In this document: positions 41,490 to 51,183 of the stretch, one piece after another
Position numbering within the stretch: the stretch's first letter is position 1
How the letters are laid out: each line of letters starts with the position of its first letter
Origin: Candidatus Hydrogenedentota bacterium
GTDB taxonomy: Bacteria; Hydrogenedentota; Hydrogenedentia; Hydrogenedentales; SLHB01
NCBI GenBank assembly: GCA_019695095.1
Contig: JAIBAQ010000007.1
Span: forward strand, 1 to 64,000
Reading direction: 5' to 3'
Length of the DNA stretch: 64,000 bases
Notes under the pieces: model-generated
Databases searched by the model: none
The model's input: only the letters and a program-made list of their open reading frames with translations
Told to the model about the DNA's origin: nothing
Made by a program: the position numbers and the translations under genes

Positions 41490-44129
41490 ATGTCTGATGA
41501 ATCCCCACGCCTGTCCGCGCATCTGGAGCAGGCGTACACTGAAGCCCTGACGCTATCTCATTCAGGGATTATTCTCTGCACTTTCGATGGGGTCATCCTG
41601 GAAACCAGTGGAGACGTAGCCCCTATTCTGGGACTTGACGGGCCTGATGCTTCGAGACGGCTCGTTGGTACACGAATCACTGAGCTAGTAATTCCCCTGC
41701 TGACTGAAGACTCAATTCTGGATACAGTCCGCGAGCAGGGCGCATTTCCTGCGACCGAGCGCTTCTTCCACACCCTGTCAGGTGAATTGAAATGCGTACG
41801 GCTGGACGCGCGCCGCATTGCCGATCCCGCGTCGGGTGCTGAATGCGTTCAAATTGTTGCACATGACATCTCTGACCTGAAATCCGTCGAAGTGGAACTG
41901 CGCAGACGTACCGAACTTCAGGAATTGGTGACGCGTATTTCCACGGAATTCATAAACGTGCGACCCGATTCGCTTCGGGAATCCATGGCGCGGGCGCTGG
42001 CGGATATTGGCGCTTTTCTGACCGTCGATGTTGCCAGCGCGATTCTTCTGACTCCAGACCGGAAGTCGATACAAGATGTGCTGGAATGGAATGTGGGTGA
42101 ATTCCCCACCATTAAGGAGGTGTTGCAGGGCCGTCAGGCAATGGAATACCCGTGGATTCTGGAGCGCCTGGAACGCGGAGAGGCTGTGTTTATCGCAGGC
42201 TCCGATGGGCTGCCTCCGGCGGCGGAACGCGAGCAGAATGTACTGAGAGAATTGGGGATTCGTTCGCTGATGGCCATGCCACTCATTGCGGGGCAGTCCT
42301 ATATGGGGCTGGTCGTGGTTGTTCTCTTCGACGAAGAGCGTGTGTGGTCGGCGGACGAAGTGGCTCTCCTACGTCTCGCCTCGGAGATTTTCTCGGGCGC
42401 GATAGAGCGCAAACGCGCTGAAGAAGAGCTGCACAAGCGAATTGGATTCGAACGCATCATCAATACGATTTCCGCGCAGTTCATCAACGTTGATCCCAGC
42501 GAAATCGGCGCCGAAATCGATCAGGCATTGAGATTGCTCGGTGAATTCGTGAACGCCGATCGCTGTTACATGTCTATGTTCTCCGATCAGGAAGACGTTG
42601 TTGTCGGAGGATATGAGTGGTGCGCGCCCGGTGTCCAATCGCAGTACGACATCCTGCACGGCAAGAACGTGCGCACGACCCTCGTGTGGGCCGAGCGGCA
42701 ATTCTATCAGCACAACTGCCTCATTATTTCCAGTCTCTCCGAATTGCCTCCGGAAGCGGCCGCCGAACGCGCCTTGTTCGAAGCGCAAAGCATCAAGTCA
42801 CTTCTGAACGTACCCATCACGGTCGGACGAAAACTCATTGGCCTACTGGGGTTCGAGACGGTTTACGACGAACGCGTTTGGACCGAGGACACGCTGGCCA
42901 TGGCAAGCCTGATGGGTCAGGCATTAGGCAATGCCGTCGTGCGGAAACGAGCCGAGGAGGAGCGGCGCAGCCTCGAAGAGCAAATTTGGCACGCGCAGAA
43001 ACTTGAAAGTCTCGGTGTGCTTGCAGGCGGCATCGCGCACGATTTCAACAATCTTCTTATGGCCATTCTTGGCAATGCGAGTCTTGCGCGTCTCCACGTT
43101 TCCGGCGATTCGCCGGCACTCGAGTGTATCGAGCACATTGAGAAGGCATCTCAGCACGCGGCCGAACTCACGAATCAGATGTTGGCCTACGCCGGAAAAG
43201 GCGCCCTGAGTATTGGTCTCGTGAGTATGTCCAAATTGGCTTCCGAGATGATATCGCTGCTGGAAACCTCGGTATCCAAGAAGGCTCGAATTGATTTGAA
43301 TCTGGACCCCGACACGCCCCTCATCAAGGGTGACACCGGACAATTGCGCCAGGTGGTCATGAACCTCGTGACAAATGCATCGGATGCCGTGGGCGATTCC
43401 GGGGGCACGATCCACCTCTCAACGGGGATGGTGTACGTGGACGAGTCAATGTTGAGCGAAATGGTCATGGCGGAAGGCTTCCAATGCGGCGAATGCGTGT
43501 TCCTGGAAGTCAACGACACTGGTTGCGGCATGGATGAAGAGACGAAGCGGCGCGTTTTCGATCCGTTCTTCAGCACAAAGTTCACCGGGCGAGGTCTTGG
43601 ACTTGCCGCCGTGCTTGGCATTGTCAGAGGGCACCACGGAGCTATTCATCTTGAAAGCTCGCCCGGGAAGGGCACGACGTTTCTAGTCTATTTTCCACCG
43701 GCGGGTGCGACGGAAGTGTCCCACTCCGAAGAACGCGAAGCAGCTTCCTCGGAGTGGCAGGCTTGGGGCGGAATCCTTGTGGTAGACGATGAGGAAGAGG
43801 TTCGCAGAGTGGCGCAGGCGCTGTTGGAGCGTCGAGGGTTCCAGGTGTTTATGGCGTCCGACGGCGTGGAGGCACTCGAAGTATACCGCGAGCATGCCAG
43901 TGAGATTCGAGCCGTGTTACTCGATATGACCATGCCCAATATGGGCGGGCGCGAAACCTATGAAGCGTTGTCGAAACTGAATCCCAATCTTCCCGTCGCA
44001 TTCTCAAGCGGATATATGGAACTTGAAGAGCTGGAACCGTTTCATGAACAAGAGAACGTCGCCTTCATTCAGAAACCGTATTCGATTCAGGCGCTTCACG
44101 AGACCATTGCGCGGTTGCTTGGGATGTAG
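41490..44129 (+). CDS. Hybrid sensor histidine kinase (PAS, two GAF, HisKA, HATPase, receiver)
   Basis: From ATG 41490 the product has 879 residues; GTG 41475 would add five. A PAS region lies at about 20-130 (SHSGIILCTFDGVILETS). Two GAF domains follow (about 145-310 and 320-490; the phrases RSLMAMPLIAGQSYMGLVVV and SLLNVPITVGRKLIGLLGFE are alike). The kinase histidine is H517 in GGIAHDFNNLL, with N-box NLVTNASDAV and G2 GRGLGLAAVLGIV. A receiver domain ends the protein (phosphoacceptor D812 in AVLLDMTMPNMGG). No transmembrane helix is visible, so it is cytoplasmic. The output partner is not obvious; the HD-GYP regulator is convergent to it. Confidence 0.92.
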   Translation: MSDESPRLSAHLEQAYTEALTLSHSGIILCTFDGVILETSGDVAPILGLDGPDASRRLVGTRITELVIPLLTEDSILDTVREQGAFPATERFFHTLSGELKCVRLDARRIADPASGAECVQIVAHDISDLKSVEVELRRRTELQELVTRISTEFINVRPDSLRESMARALADIGAFLTVDVASAILLTPDRKSIQDVLEWNVGEFPTIKEVLQGRQAMEYPWILERLERGEAVFIAGSDGLPPAAEREQNVLRELGIRSLMAMPLIAGQSYMGLVVVVLFDEERVWSADEVALLRLASEIFSGAIERKRAEEELHKRIGFERIINTISAQFINVDPSEIGAEIDQALRLLGEFVNADRCYMSMFSDQEDVVVGGYEWCAPGVQSQYDILHGKNVRTTLVWAERQFYQHNCLIISSLSELPPEAAAERALFEAQSIKSLLNVPITVGRKLIGLLGFETVYDERVWTEDTLAMASLMGQALGNAVVRKRAEEERRSLEEQIWHAQKLESLGVLAGGIAHDFNNLLMAILGNASLARLHVSGDSPALECIEHIEKASQHAAELTNQMLAYAGKGALSIGLVSMSKLASEMISLLETSVSKKARIDLNLDPDTPLIKGDTGQLRQVVMNLVTNASDAVGDSGGTIHLSTGMVYVDESMLSEMVMAEGFQCGECVFLEVNDTGCGMDEETKRRVFDPFFSTKFTGRGLGLAAVLGIVRGHHGAIHLESSPGKGTTFLVYFPPAGATEVSHSEEREAASSEWQAWGGILVVDDEEEVRRVAQALLERRGFQVFMASDGVEALEVYREHASEIRAVLLDMTMPNMGGRETYEALSKLNPNLPVAFSSGYMELEELEPFHEQENVAFIQKPYSIQALHETIARLLGM

Positions 44130-44162
44130 TCAAGGCGTTGCGGTGCGCCAAACCCCGCGCGG

Positions 44163-44355
44163 CTAACCCGGATTTCTCACGAACACACTTGAACCTCTCT
44201 CGTAACCATTGCGTTTGCGAGACTTGCGACGAAAAACAAAGCGGTTCTCCGAGAACAGATTGCGTTCGCGAGAAATCCTCATGGCATAACTTCAAAGTCT
44301 TGCACATGAGCAATTTGCGTCGGCGCTCAATCGCGCCGGTGCAAATTGCGGACTA
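44163..44355 (-). repeat. Dispersed MITE-like element, copy D (full length, reference copy)
   Basis: This is the most complete copy at 193 bp. Left end CTAACCCGGATTTCTCACG, right end GCAAATTGCGGACTA. Read inward, the ends are TAACCCGGATTTC and TAGTCCGCAATTT, an imperfect terminal inverted repeat starting with TA. One internal hairpin joins GGATTTCTCACGAACACA with TGCGTTCGCGAGAAATCC. A second joins CAATTTGC with GCAAATTG around CGGCGC-TCAATC-GCGCCG. The final CTA (44353-44355) is the TAG stop of the HD-GYP gene. Confidence 0.85.
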
Positions 44356-45570
44356 ACTCGCGTGGTTCGATGAGACTTCCCGCTGACCTTCCATGGCATG
44401 AAGACGCTCAAGGGTCTTCATGACCTGCTCGATGTGAGTGGGGTGTCCCCTGTCCTCGAACGCGCCATGGATGTTGATGAACTTGTTCTCGCGCGCGAGA
44501 AATGCGTCCACGATCTCCGGATCGAAATGAGTGCCCGACGCCTTCACGATGATGTCTTTGGACATCTCGTGCGTGAAAGGTTCTTTGTAGGGCCTTCGCG
44601 ACGTCAGCGCGTCATACGCATCTCCCAGTGCCAGAATCCGTGCGGGCAGTGGGATGTCCTCCCCTTTGAGTCCAAACGGATATCCGCCGCCGTCCCATTT
44701 CTCATGGTGAAAATATGCGATATCGCGCCCCATCGTCAGGAACGAATTCCCGCCCGCTTCCGTGTCGGCCGCCTTGAGCGTGTCGCCCCCGATCAGCGTA
44801 TGCGTCTTCATGATATCGAACTCGTCGTGGGTTAGCTTGCCAGGTTTGAGCAAAATAGCGTCTGGCACCCCCACTTTCCCGATATCGTGAAGCGGACTCG
44901 AATAATAGAGCGTCTCAATGAAACCACTGTCGACAATGCTCTCGTACTTTGCGCGATTTCCCAATTCTATCGCGATCTCGCGTACGTATCGCCGCATTCG
45001 ATCAAGATGCTCGCCCGTTTCCGGATCGCGCGATTCCGCCAGGCGCGCCAGCGAAAACACCGTCACCTGTTGCGTCCGTTCAAGTTGCGTCGTGCGTTCG
45101 CGCACACGCTCCTCAAGCGCCACATTGTCGTCTTCCAGACGCCGCTGATAACGCATGATTTGATCTTGGAGCGCTTTCGATTTCACGGAACTGCGGATGC
45201 GCGCCTCAAGCAGAACCGGATCGATGGGCCGCGTCAGGAAATCGTCTGCTCCTGCTTCCAAGGCGCGTATGTTGGCTTCGTGCTCGGCCATTCCCGTAAC
45301 AATGATCACGGGAATATGCCTCGTTGCCAGATCCCGCTTGAGCCGTTCGCACACTTCGAACCCGTTCATGTCCGGCATAATGAGGTCGAGGAGAATCACA
45401 TCGGGTGGATCGATTCCCACCATTTCGAGTGCTACTTTGCCCCCGGTGGCCTCGCGCACCTCGTACCCCTTTGGGGCAAGCAGACGGCGCATCAGTTCGA
45501 TATTCCCTGGAATATCGTCGACTATAAGCAAAACGGGCTGCTGATGGACGCTGTTAAGGTTGGCTTCCAT
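44353..45570 (-). CDS. Response regulator with HD-GYP phosphodiesterase domain (RpfG-like)
   Basis: From ATG 45570 the product has 405 residues (MEANLNSVHQQPVLLIVDDI); the frame extends upstream to 45717 without family sequence. The receiver has DD near the start, the phosphoacceptor in VILLDLIMPDMNG and K-like T-R-P. The HD-GYP domain has LHDIGKVGVPDAILLKPGKL and HHEKWDGGGYPFGLKGEDIP. Such proteins hydrolyse cyclic-di-GMP. The gene is convergent with the hybrid kinase gene, across repeat copy D. Confidence 0.92.
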   Translation of the reverse strand: MEANLNSVHQQPVLLIVDDIPGNIELMRRLLAPKGYEVREATGGKVALEMVGIDPPDVILLDLIMPDMNGFEVCERLKRDLATRHIPVIIVTGMAEHEANIRALEAGADDFLTRPIDPVLLEARIRSSVKSKALQDQIMRYQRRLEDDNVALEERVRERTTQLERTQQVTVFSLARLAESRDPETGEHLDRMRRYVREIAIELGNRAKYESIVDSGFIETLYYSSPLHDIGKVGVPDAILLKPGKLTHDEFDIMKTHTLIGGDTLKAADTEAGGNSFLTMGRDIAYFHHEKWDGGGYPFGLKGEDIPLPARILALGDAYDALTSRRPYKEPFTHEMSKDIIVKASGTHFDPEIVDAFLARENKFINIHGAFEDRGHPTHIEQVMKTLERLHAMEGQREVSSNHAS

Positions 45571-45981
45571 ACCTATCGATCGCGAATCCCATTTCTTGCC
45601 TCTCCGTGTCGTGACGATGGGATTGTGGTGACACGACTTTATCAAGGCTAACACACGATGGATACTCGTGCAACCGGTAAGTTGCCAGGGTCGGAGCCCC
45701 GTTGTGCGGCTATACAAACCGCAAATGCAGACCTTTAATCGAGATGTCTCTTTTCGCTAGGCTTAATCCGTATTTCGCAAGGGCGCGACCGAGCAACGGG
45801 AAAAAATGCTCACGTGCTAGACGCTAAGGGTACGCCATGAGGGTTTCTCACGAATACACGCTGCCTGCGGAGAACGGGTTCATTTCTCACTGCGCGTCTC
45901 GACTATGCTCAGCATACGGGACCGGAATGTGTAAGTTCGTGATACACCTATATTAGGAACACAACTGAGGGGGGAGTAACC
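45571..45981. other. Intergenic region before the first glycosidase-like gene
   Basis: The 411 bases hold no gene. Most of the right half is the diverged element copy F (45764-45956). GGGGGGAG just before 45982 is the ribosome site of the next gene. Confidence 0.5.
45764..45956 (+). repeat. Dispersed MITE-like element, copy F (full length, diverged, opposite orientation)
   Basis: Read on the plus strand, this stretch starts TAATCCGTATTTCGCA and ends CACCTATATTAG. It aligns without gaps with the reverse complement of copy D over all 193 bases. The best kept parts are TGCTCACGTGC and GCCATGAGG followed by GTTTCTCACGAA. The middle is strongly diverged, so it is an old copy. Unlike the other copies, no gene stops at its TA(G/A) end. 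Confidence 0.65.
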
Positions 45982-48273
45982 ATGCTATTGCTCATGTTCC
46001 TGCTTGCTTCGCCGGATTTGCCGGTAGGCTCGAATCCTGCGGCTCTGGAGTACGCACACTTTCCGGACCGCGTACACGCCTACGTATGGAAGAATTGGCC
46101 CCTGGTGCCGGTTGAGCGACTCTCCACGGTCATAGGAGCTACGCCAGCCGACCTGAATCGAATGGCTGATGCCATGGGACTTGGCCCCCAACCCAAGATT
46201 ACTCCTGACATCGAACAGAGGTCCTACATCACCGTCATCAGGCGCAATTGGCATCTCCTCCCGTATGATCAACTGCTTCAATTGCTGGGATGGTCCGAAA
46301 AGCAGCTTGCCTACGCCCTGCGGGAAGACGACTTCCTGTACGTGAAGCTCGGCATGCTCAAGCCCAAGTGCGATCCTCTCAAGTACGAACAACCGAATGA
46401 GACCGCATTGAAATGGGAAGAGACGATTGCCAAGTCTGTTCGCAACGCGTTTCCCGATGGGGTCGACAAGACCAAGACTCCACTCTTCAGCTTCGTTCGC
46501 GAATTGTCGGCGCCAGTAGAAGCGGGCTTGGCCACGTCGAAACCCGAAAGTGGGTTCTCTCCAAAATTCTGTTTCTCGTACTTCGCCCTGTACGGCGATT
46601 CGTTGCTCGCCTCCGACGAAGAAGGCCCCTATCCCGATGGATACCTGGCGCGGCTCGCGGCTTCGGGAGCCGACGGCGTCTGGCTGCAGGCAGTGCTCTT
46701 TACACTTGCGCCCACGCCCTGGGAAACCGAGCCCGACCCCGATCGAGCCACCCGGCTTGAGCACTTGAAGAGGCTCGTGGATCGCGCTGGGCGCTACGGG
46801 ATCAAGATTTACCTATACCTCAACGAACCCCGCGCCATGCCGACTCCCTTCTTCGACACGCATCCCGATCTACGCGGGGTGGGGGAAGGGGAATACACCG
46901 CCCTCTGCACCAGCTCGCCCGTCGTTCAGAAGTACATCACCGACGCCGTGGAGACGGTCTGCAAGGCCGCGCCAGGCTTGGGCGGCTTCTTCACGATCAC
47001 TGCCTCGGAGAACCTAACGAACTGCTGGTCTCATCACACGGGACAAAACTGTCCGCGATGCGCACAACGGTCTCCCGGCGAAGTGCTCGCCGAAGTCAAC
47101 GCCCTGATTCAGCGTGGAATCGACGCCGCCGGCTCGGACGCGCGACTCATTGCCTGGGACTGGGGATGGAAGGACGAATGGATTGAACCCGGCATCAAGG
47201 CGCTTCCCGAGAAGGTGTCCGTGATGAGCGTGAGCGAATGGAGTATCCCAATCACGCGCGGTGGCGTGAATGGCGTCGTGGGCGAATACAGCATCTCGAC
47301 CGTTGGCCCGGGACCCCGCGCCCAAAAGAGCTGGGACCTTGCGCGAGGCCGGGGCATGAAGGCCATAGCAAAGATCCAGGCCAACGTTACTTGGGAACTG
47401 TCGTCCATACCCCATATTCCCGCCGTCGAAAATGTCGCGCGTCACGCCGCCAACTTGCGTGATGCCAAAGTGGACGGGCTCATGCTGGGATGGACTCTCG
47501 GAGGGCATCCGTCTCCGAACCTGGAAGTCGTGTCGGAACTCGGAAAGAAAGTCCCCGAAGGCCAGACCCCTCCCACCGCGGAGCAGGCGATGGACACCGT
47601 TGCGCGCCGCCTTTTCGGTGATGAGGTCGCACCGAAAGTCGTCCAAGCCTGGCGCTCGTTCAGCACGGCCTTCAGCGAGTATCCGTACAATCCGTCCCTG
47701 CTGTATGTCGCGCCCATGCAATACGGTCCGGCTAACCCGCTTTGGGGAACCCCTACCCACTATGCCGCCACGATGGTGGGAATTCCCTACGATAACCTCA
47801 GTCAATGGTGTGCTTCGTACCCGCCCGACGTATTCATCGGTCAATTCAACAAGATGGCCGACGGATTCGAAGAAGCGCTAAAGGTTCTGCGGTCGGGAGT
47901 CTCTTCCGAAGCATTGAACGGACAATCCCCGCAGTCGCGCGCGTTGCGGGAAGAGATGCGGTACGCGGAAGTGGCCGCCATCAACTTCAGGAGCACGGCC
48001 AACCAGGCTCGGTTTGTCATCGCGCGCGATGCCCTCGCCAATGCAAAAACAAAGCAAGAGGCTGAACCGCTTCTTTCGGAATTGGAGGCGCTGATTGCGG
48101 ACGAGAGCAAATTGGCGGAGCGGTTGTATGCCCTGCAATCGGAAGACTCGCGAATCGGATTCGAATCGTCAAATCAGTACTTCTTCATCCCTATTGACCT
48201 CGTGGAAAAGGTCGTCAACTGCGACTATCTGCGCGACACGTGGCTACCCGCACAACGCGCTCGACTGAACTGA
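45982..48273 (+). CDS. Putative secreted glycoside hydrolase-like protein with N-terminal repeat
   Basis: The 763 residues start with a short hydrophobic leader (MLLLMFLLASPDLPVGS). Two similar units follow: VWKNWPLVPVERLSTVIGAT (about 33-52) and IRRNWHLLPYDQLLQLLGWS (about 87-106), each followed by a helix. A likely TIM-barrel follows (about 190-600), with GYLARLAASGADGVWLQAVL, RYGIKIYLYLNEP and LIAWDWGWKDEWIEPG. The phrase FTITASENLTNCWSHHTG and the CxxC in NCPRCAQ lie in the middle. The sequence resembles GH20-like barrels, but I cannot place the family. It precedes the GH42-like gene by 17 bases and is probably in the same operon. Confidence 0.6.
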   Translation: MLLLMFLLASPDLPVGSNPAALEYAHFPDRVHAYVWKNWPLVPVERLSTVIGATPADLNRMADAMGLGPQPKITPDIEQRSYITVIRRNWHLLPYDQLLQLLGWSEKQLAYALREDDFLYVKLGMLKPKCDPLKYEQPNETALKWEETIAKSVRNAFPDGVDKTKTPLFSFVRELSAPVEAGLATSKPESGFSPKFCFSYFALYGDSLLASDEEGPYPDGYLARLAASGADGVWLQAVLFTLAPTPWETEPDPDRATRLEHLKRLVDRAGRYGIKIYLYLNEPRAMPTPFFDTHPDLRGVGEGEYTALCTSSPVVQKYITDAVETVCKAAPGLGGFFTITASENLTNCWSHHTGQNCPRCAQRSPGEVLAEVNALIQRGIDAAGSDARLIAWDWGWKDEWIEPGIKALPEKVSVMSVSEWSIPITRGGVNGVVGEYSISTVGPGPRAQKSWDLARGRGMKAIAKIQANVTWELSSIPHIPAVENVARHAANLRDAKVDGLMLGWTLGGHPSPNLEVVSELGKKVPEGQTPPTAEQAMDTVARRLFGDEVAPKVVQAWRSFSTAFSEYPYNPSLLYVAPMQYGPANPLWGTPTHYAATMVGIPYDNLSQWCASYPPDVFIGQFNKMADGFEEALKVLRSGVSSEALNGQSPQSRALREEMRYAEVAAINFRSTANQARFVIARDALANAKTKQEAEPLLSELEALIADESKLAERLYALQSEDSRIGFESSNQYFFIPIDLVEKVVNCDYLRDTWLPAQRARLN

Positions 48274-48290
48274 GCGCAAGGGAGTTCCAT

Positions 48291-51122
48291 ATGCGCATAT
48301 CTGTGCTGACGGCAATCGTACTGGTTGCCGTGGGGGCTGCTGTTGCCGTTGAGCCCTCGCCGACCTTTGAATCGCTGCAGGCATTGCTGGATTCCCGCGT
48401 CGAAAAATGGCGGTTCCAGTTGGGGGACACGCCCGGCGCGGAGCGGCCTGACTTTGACGATTCAAGCTGGCAACGCGTGGAGCCCGGCTTCAAATGGTGG
48501 CCCCACGACTCCATCGCCTGGTTTCGAACGCGCGTAACCATCCCGGAAAGCGTGAGCGGCATCCCTGTTGTGGGGCACGCAGTCCGCCTGCGCGTCGGTG
48601 TCGACAACAAAGCTCAACCCTACGTGAACGGAGTGGCTCAACCGGCATTCGACTGGGATAAAGGCGACGTTCTGCTTACGGAATCGGCGCGTCCTGGTGA
48701 GGTGATCACGGTTGCCCTGCGGGCAATCAACGAACCCGGCAACGGCCAACTCATGCGCGCGTACCTGACGACAAATGCCGGCGATGCCATTGCCACCGAC
48801 CTGACCGCATTCATGTCTGAATTAGACCGTGCCCTGTCTGACCAGGCGTACCTTTCAGGTCCGGAGGCACGGCACTGGAAGACTCTCGTAGAGCACGCGA
48901 TCCAAACGCTTGACCTAGACGCCTATCGCGCGGGCAACGCAGGACCTTTCAAGAAATCCTTGGCCGCGGCGCGCTCGGTGCTGGTCTCGGATAAGCGTGA
49001 ATTGGAGTCTCGTCTCGCTCATGTGGCGAAGCGTCTGGAGAAACTGAAACTCCGGATCGACGAAGCCAGGCAATTCGGCAACTCGGGTGTTGCTTACTTC
49101 GAATTGGACGCTCGTGTCATTGAGAGCTTCCTCCAGTACGTCAGGGAAGACGTCGCGGAGGAAAACCTGGAGCACCAGATTCGCGGCTTGAAAGCGGCCC
49201 GGTACATTGACGCGCTGTGTTCAACGAGTAATGCCGCGCTTGCGCGCGTCCTTCGAGAAAGGACCATCCTTGAGCCTTTCCCTCGCTATCAAACCGGGCC
49301 GGTCGAAATTCGCGATGGAAACTTCTATCAGGGAAACCAGCCCATCTTCTTCACCGGAGTCGGCCATTTCGGGCAAGTGCGCAGCGACACCCCGATCCTC
49401 ACGCAATATGGACTGAACATCATTCAGATCGAGATCGGTCCCAACAGTGTTCTTCCCGCTCGCGGCATCGTAAACGCGGACGCCATTCGCGAGAATATCG
49501 TCAAAGCCCTCGACAATGCTGCCGCGCACAACGTGATGGTCAATGTCCTGATTTCGCCGCATTATTTCCCCGAGTGGGCGCTTGATGAACATCCTGAACT
49601 GCGCGAATGCGGTATGGGCTTCCTGAAGTACTGCATCGATGCGCCCGAATCGCGCGAGATTCTGCGACAATTCGTCAGCGTTCTCATGCCCATAATTTCC
49701 GGTCACCCGGCGTTGCACAGCATATGTCTGAGCAATGAGCCTCAATACAAAGGCCGTTGCGCGTATTCGCGTCAGGCATTCCACGAATGGTTACAGAAAC
49801 GGCATTCGTCTCTGAATGCGGCGAATGCTGCGTACGGCACTTCCTACGCGTCGTTCGACGACGTGCCCGTGCCGGATGATGCATTGAACTATGCTTTGTT
49901 CTTCGATTGGTGTTGTTTCAACCAGGACCGTTTCGTCGCATTTCACGAGTTCCTGCGGGACGAGATCCGGAAGTACGATGCCAACATTCCCGTGCACGCC
50001 AAAGTCATGTCGCAAGCCTTCGAGGAACCCGGCCGGTTTGAAGCAGGCATCGACTACGAAGCATTCCCGCAACTCGGGACTATTTCGGGGAACGATTGCT
50101 GGAATGACTTCGAAACCGAAAAGACCGGTGAGTACCAGCAGCGTTGGCTGATCATGGCGATGAATTACACGCTCCAGCATTCGGTTGCGCCGGCCAATCC
50201 CATCTTTAATTCCGAGAATCACATCATTGTGGACGGTGACAAACACTACATCCCCGCGTGCCACATTCGCACAGCCTATTGGCTCGAAGCCTTGCACGGA
50301 CAAGGAGCAACGACAACGTGGGTGTGGGACAGAGGGCAATCCGGCGATCTCGCCGAGAACATCCTTACGCGAGTGGACTGCGTACATGGACTCGGCAAAA
50401 TTGCGCTTGACCTCAACCGGCTGGCTCCGCAAGTTGCCGCGCTCCAGCATGCAAAAGCGGAAGCCGCCATCTTCTTCTCGCACGCGTCGCTTCTGCCCTC
50501 TCGCAACTACGTTGAAGAGGCCAAAGCCGCTTTCGAGGGTGCGTACTTCACGGATACCACATTCGATTTCGTCACCGAATCCCAAGCTGTCGCGGGAAGA
50601 CTGAAGGACTACAAACTCGTGCTCGTACCTTCGGCATCGCACGTCCCGCAGCCGGTCTACGAAGCCTTTCAAGAGTATCTCAATGCAGGCGGAACGTTAA
50701 TCGTCACAGATGACTCGTTCGCATGCGATGAATACGGGCGGCCTCGCAACGAGGTGCTGAAAGCGCAAGATGCCACACAGCTTCGCAGGTATAGCCGTCC
50801 CATGCCCGCGCGCGCGTATCGCGAAGTCATTGATGTCGCCCTTGACGAAGCGGACGTTAACCGTCCGTTGCGCCTTGAGGGTCCGCATGGCGAGATCGTG
50901 TGGGGCGTGAACCTTCGAACAACGGCTTCGGGAGGCAAGCTGCTGGCGAGTCTCGTCAACCTCACGCGAGTGCCAAAGACCGTTTGTATACGTGACGCGG
51001 GAGAAATTGCTGCCGCGAGAGACCTGTTGACAAATGAATCCGTCGACTTTCCCGCGACGCTCAACCCCCTCGATCCGGTGTTGCTCGAAATTCAACCAGC
51101 ACGCGCCGATTCGGATCATTGA
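48291..51122 (+). CDS. Secreted GH42-like beta-galactosidase family protein
   Basis: From ATG 48291 the product has 943 residues with a signal peptide (MRISVLTAIVLVAVGAAVAV). A jelly-roll-like domain lies at about 45-160 (ARPDFDDSSWQ-like sequence). A barrel follows at about 340-720: FFTGVGHFGQVRSDTPILTQ, SNEPQYKG with the likely acid/base Glu near 483, and FNSENHI with a possible nucleophile near 642. After it comes a domain that resembles the GH42 trimer domain (KLVLVPSASHVPQPVYEAFQ, GGTLIVTDDS). The substrate is probably a beta-galactoside or related glycoside; this is an inference from the fold. Confidence 0.75.
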   Translation: MRISVLTAIVLVAVGAAVAVEPSPTFESLQALLDSRVEKWRFQLGDTPGAERPDFDDSSWQRVEPGFKWWPHDSIAWFRTRVTIPESVSGIPVVGHAVRLRVGVDNKAQPYVNGVAQPAFDWDKGDVLLTESARPGEVITVALRAINEPGNGQLMRAYLTTNAGDAIATDLTAFMSELDRALSDQAYLSGPEARHWKTLVEHAIQTLDLDAYRAGNAGPFKKSLAAARSVLVSDKRELESRLAHVAKRLEKLKLRIDEARQFGNSGVAYFELDARVIESFLQYVREDVAEENLEHQIRGLKAARYIDALCSTSNAALARVLRERTILEPFPRYQTGPVEIRDGNFYQGNQPIFFTGVGHFGQVRSDTPILTQYGLNIIQIEIGPNSVLPARGIVNADAIRENIVKALDNAAAHNVMVNVLISPHYFPEWALDEHPELRECGMGFLKYCIDAPESREILRQFVSVLMPIISGHPALHSICLSNEPQYKGRCAYSRQAFHEWLQKRHSSLNAANAAYGTSYASFDDVPVPDDALNYALFFDWCCFNQDRFVAFHEFLRDEIRKYDANIPVHAKVMSQAFEEPGRFEAGIDYEAFPQLGTISGNDCWNDFETEKTGEYQQRWLIMAMNYTLQHSVAPANPIFNSENHIIVDGDKHYIPACHIRTAYWLEALHGQGATTTWVWDRGQSGDLAENILTRVDCVHGLGKIALDLNRLAPQVAALQHAKAEAAIFFSHASLLPSRNYVEEAKAAFEGAYFTDTTFDFVTESQAVAGRLKDYKLVLVPSASHVPQPVYEAFQEYLNAGGTLIVTDDSFACDEYGRPRNEVLKAQDATQLRRYSRPMPARAYREVIDVALDEADVNRPLRLEGPHGEIVWGVNLRTTASGGKLLASLVNLTRVPKTVCIRDAGEIAAARDLLTNESVDFPATLNPLDPVLLEIQPARADSDH

Positions 51123-51183
51123 CTCCGTCTATCCGTCTCAGAGACACTGTGCAGCCACAGTCAATCGATTGGAAGGGGTTTAC

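Noticed and set aside
49791-50672. A 293-codon minus-strand frame opposite the GH42-like gene
   Set aside because: It is antisense to the supported barrel domain and shows no signal, motif or ribosome site.
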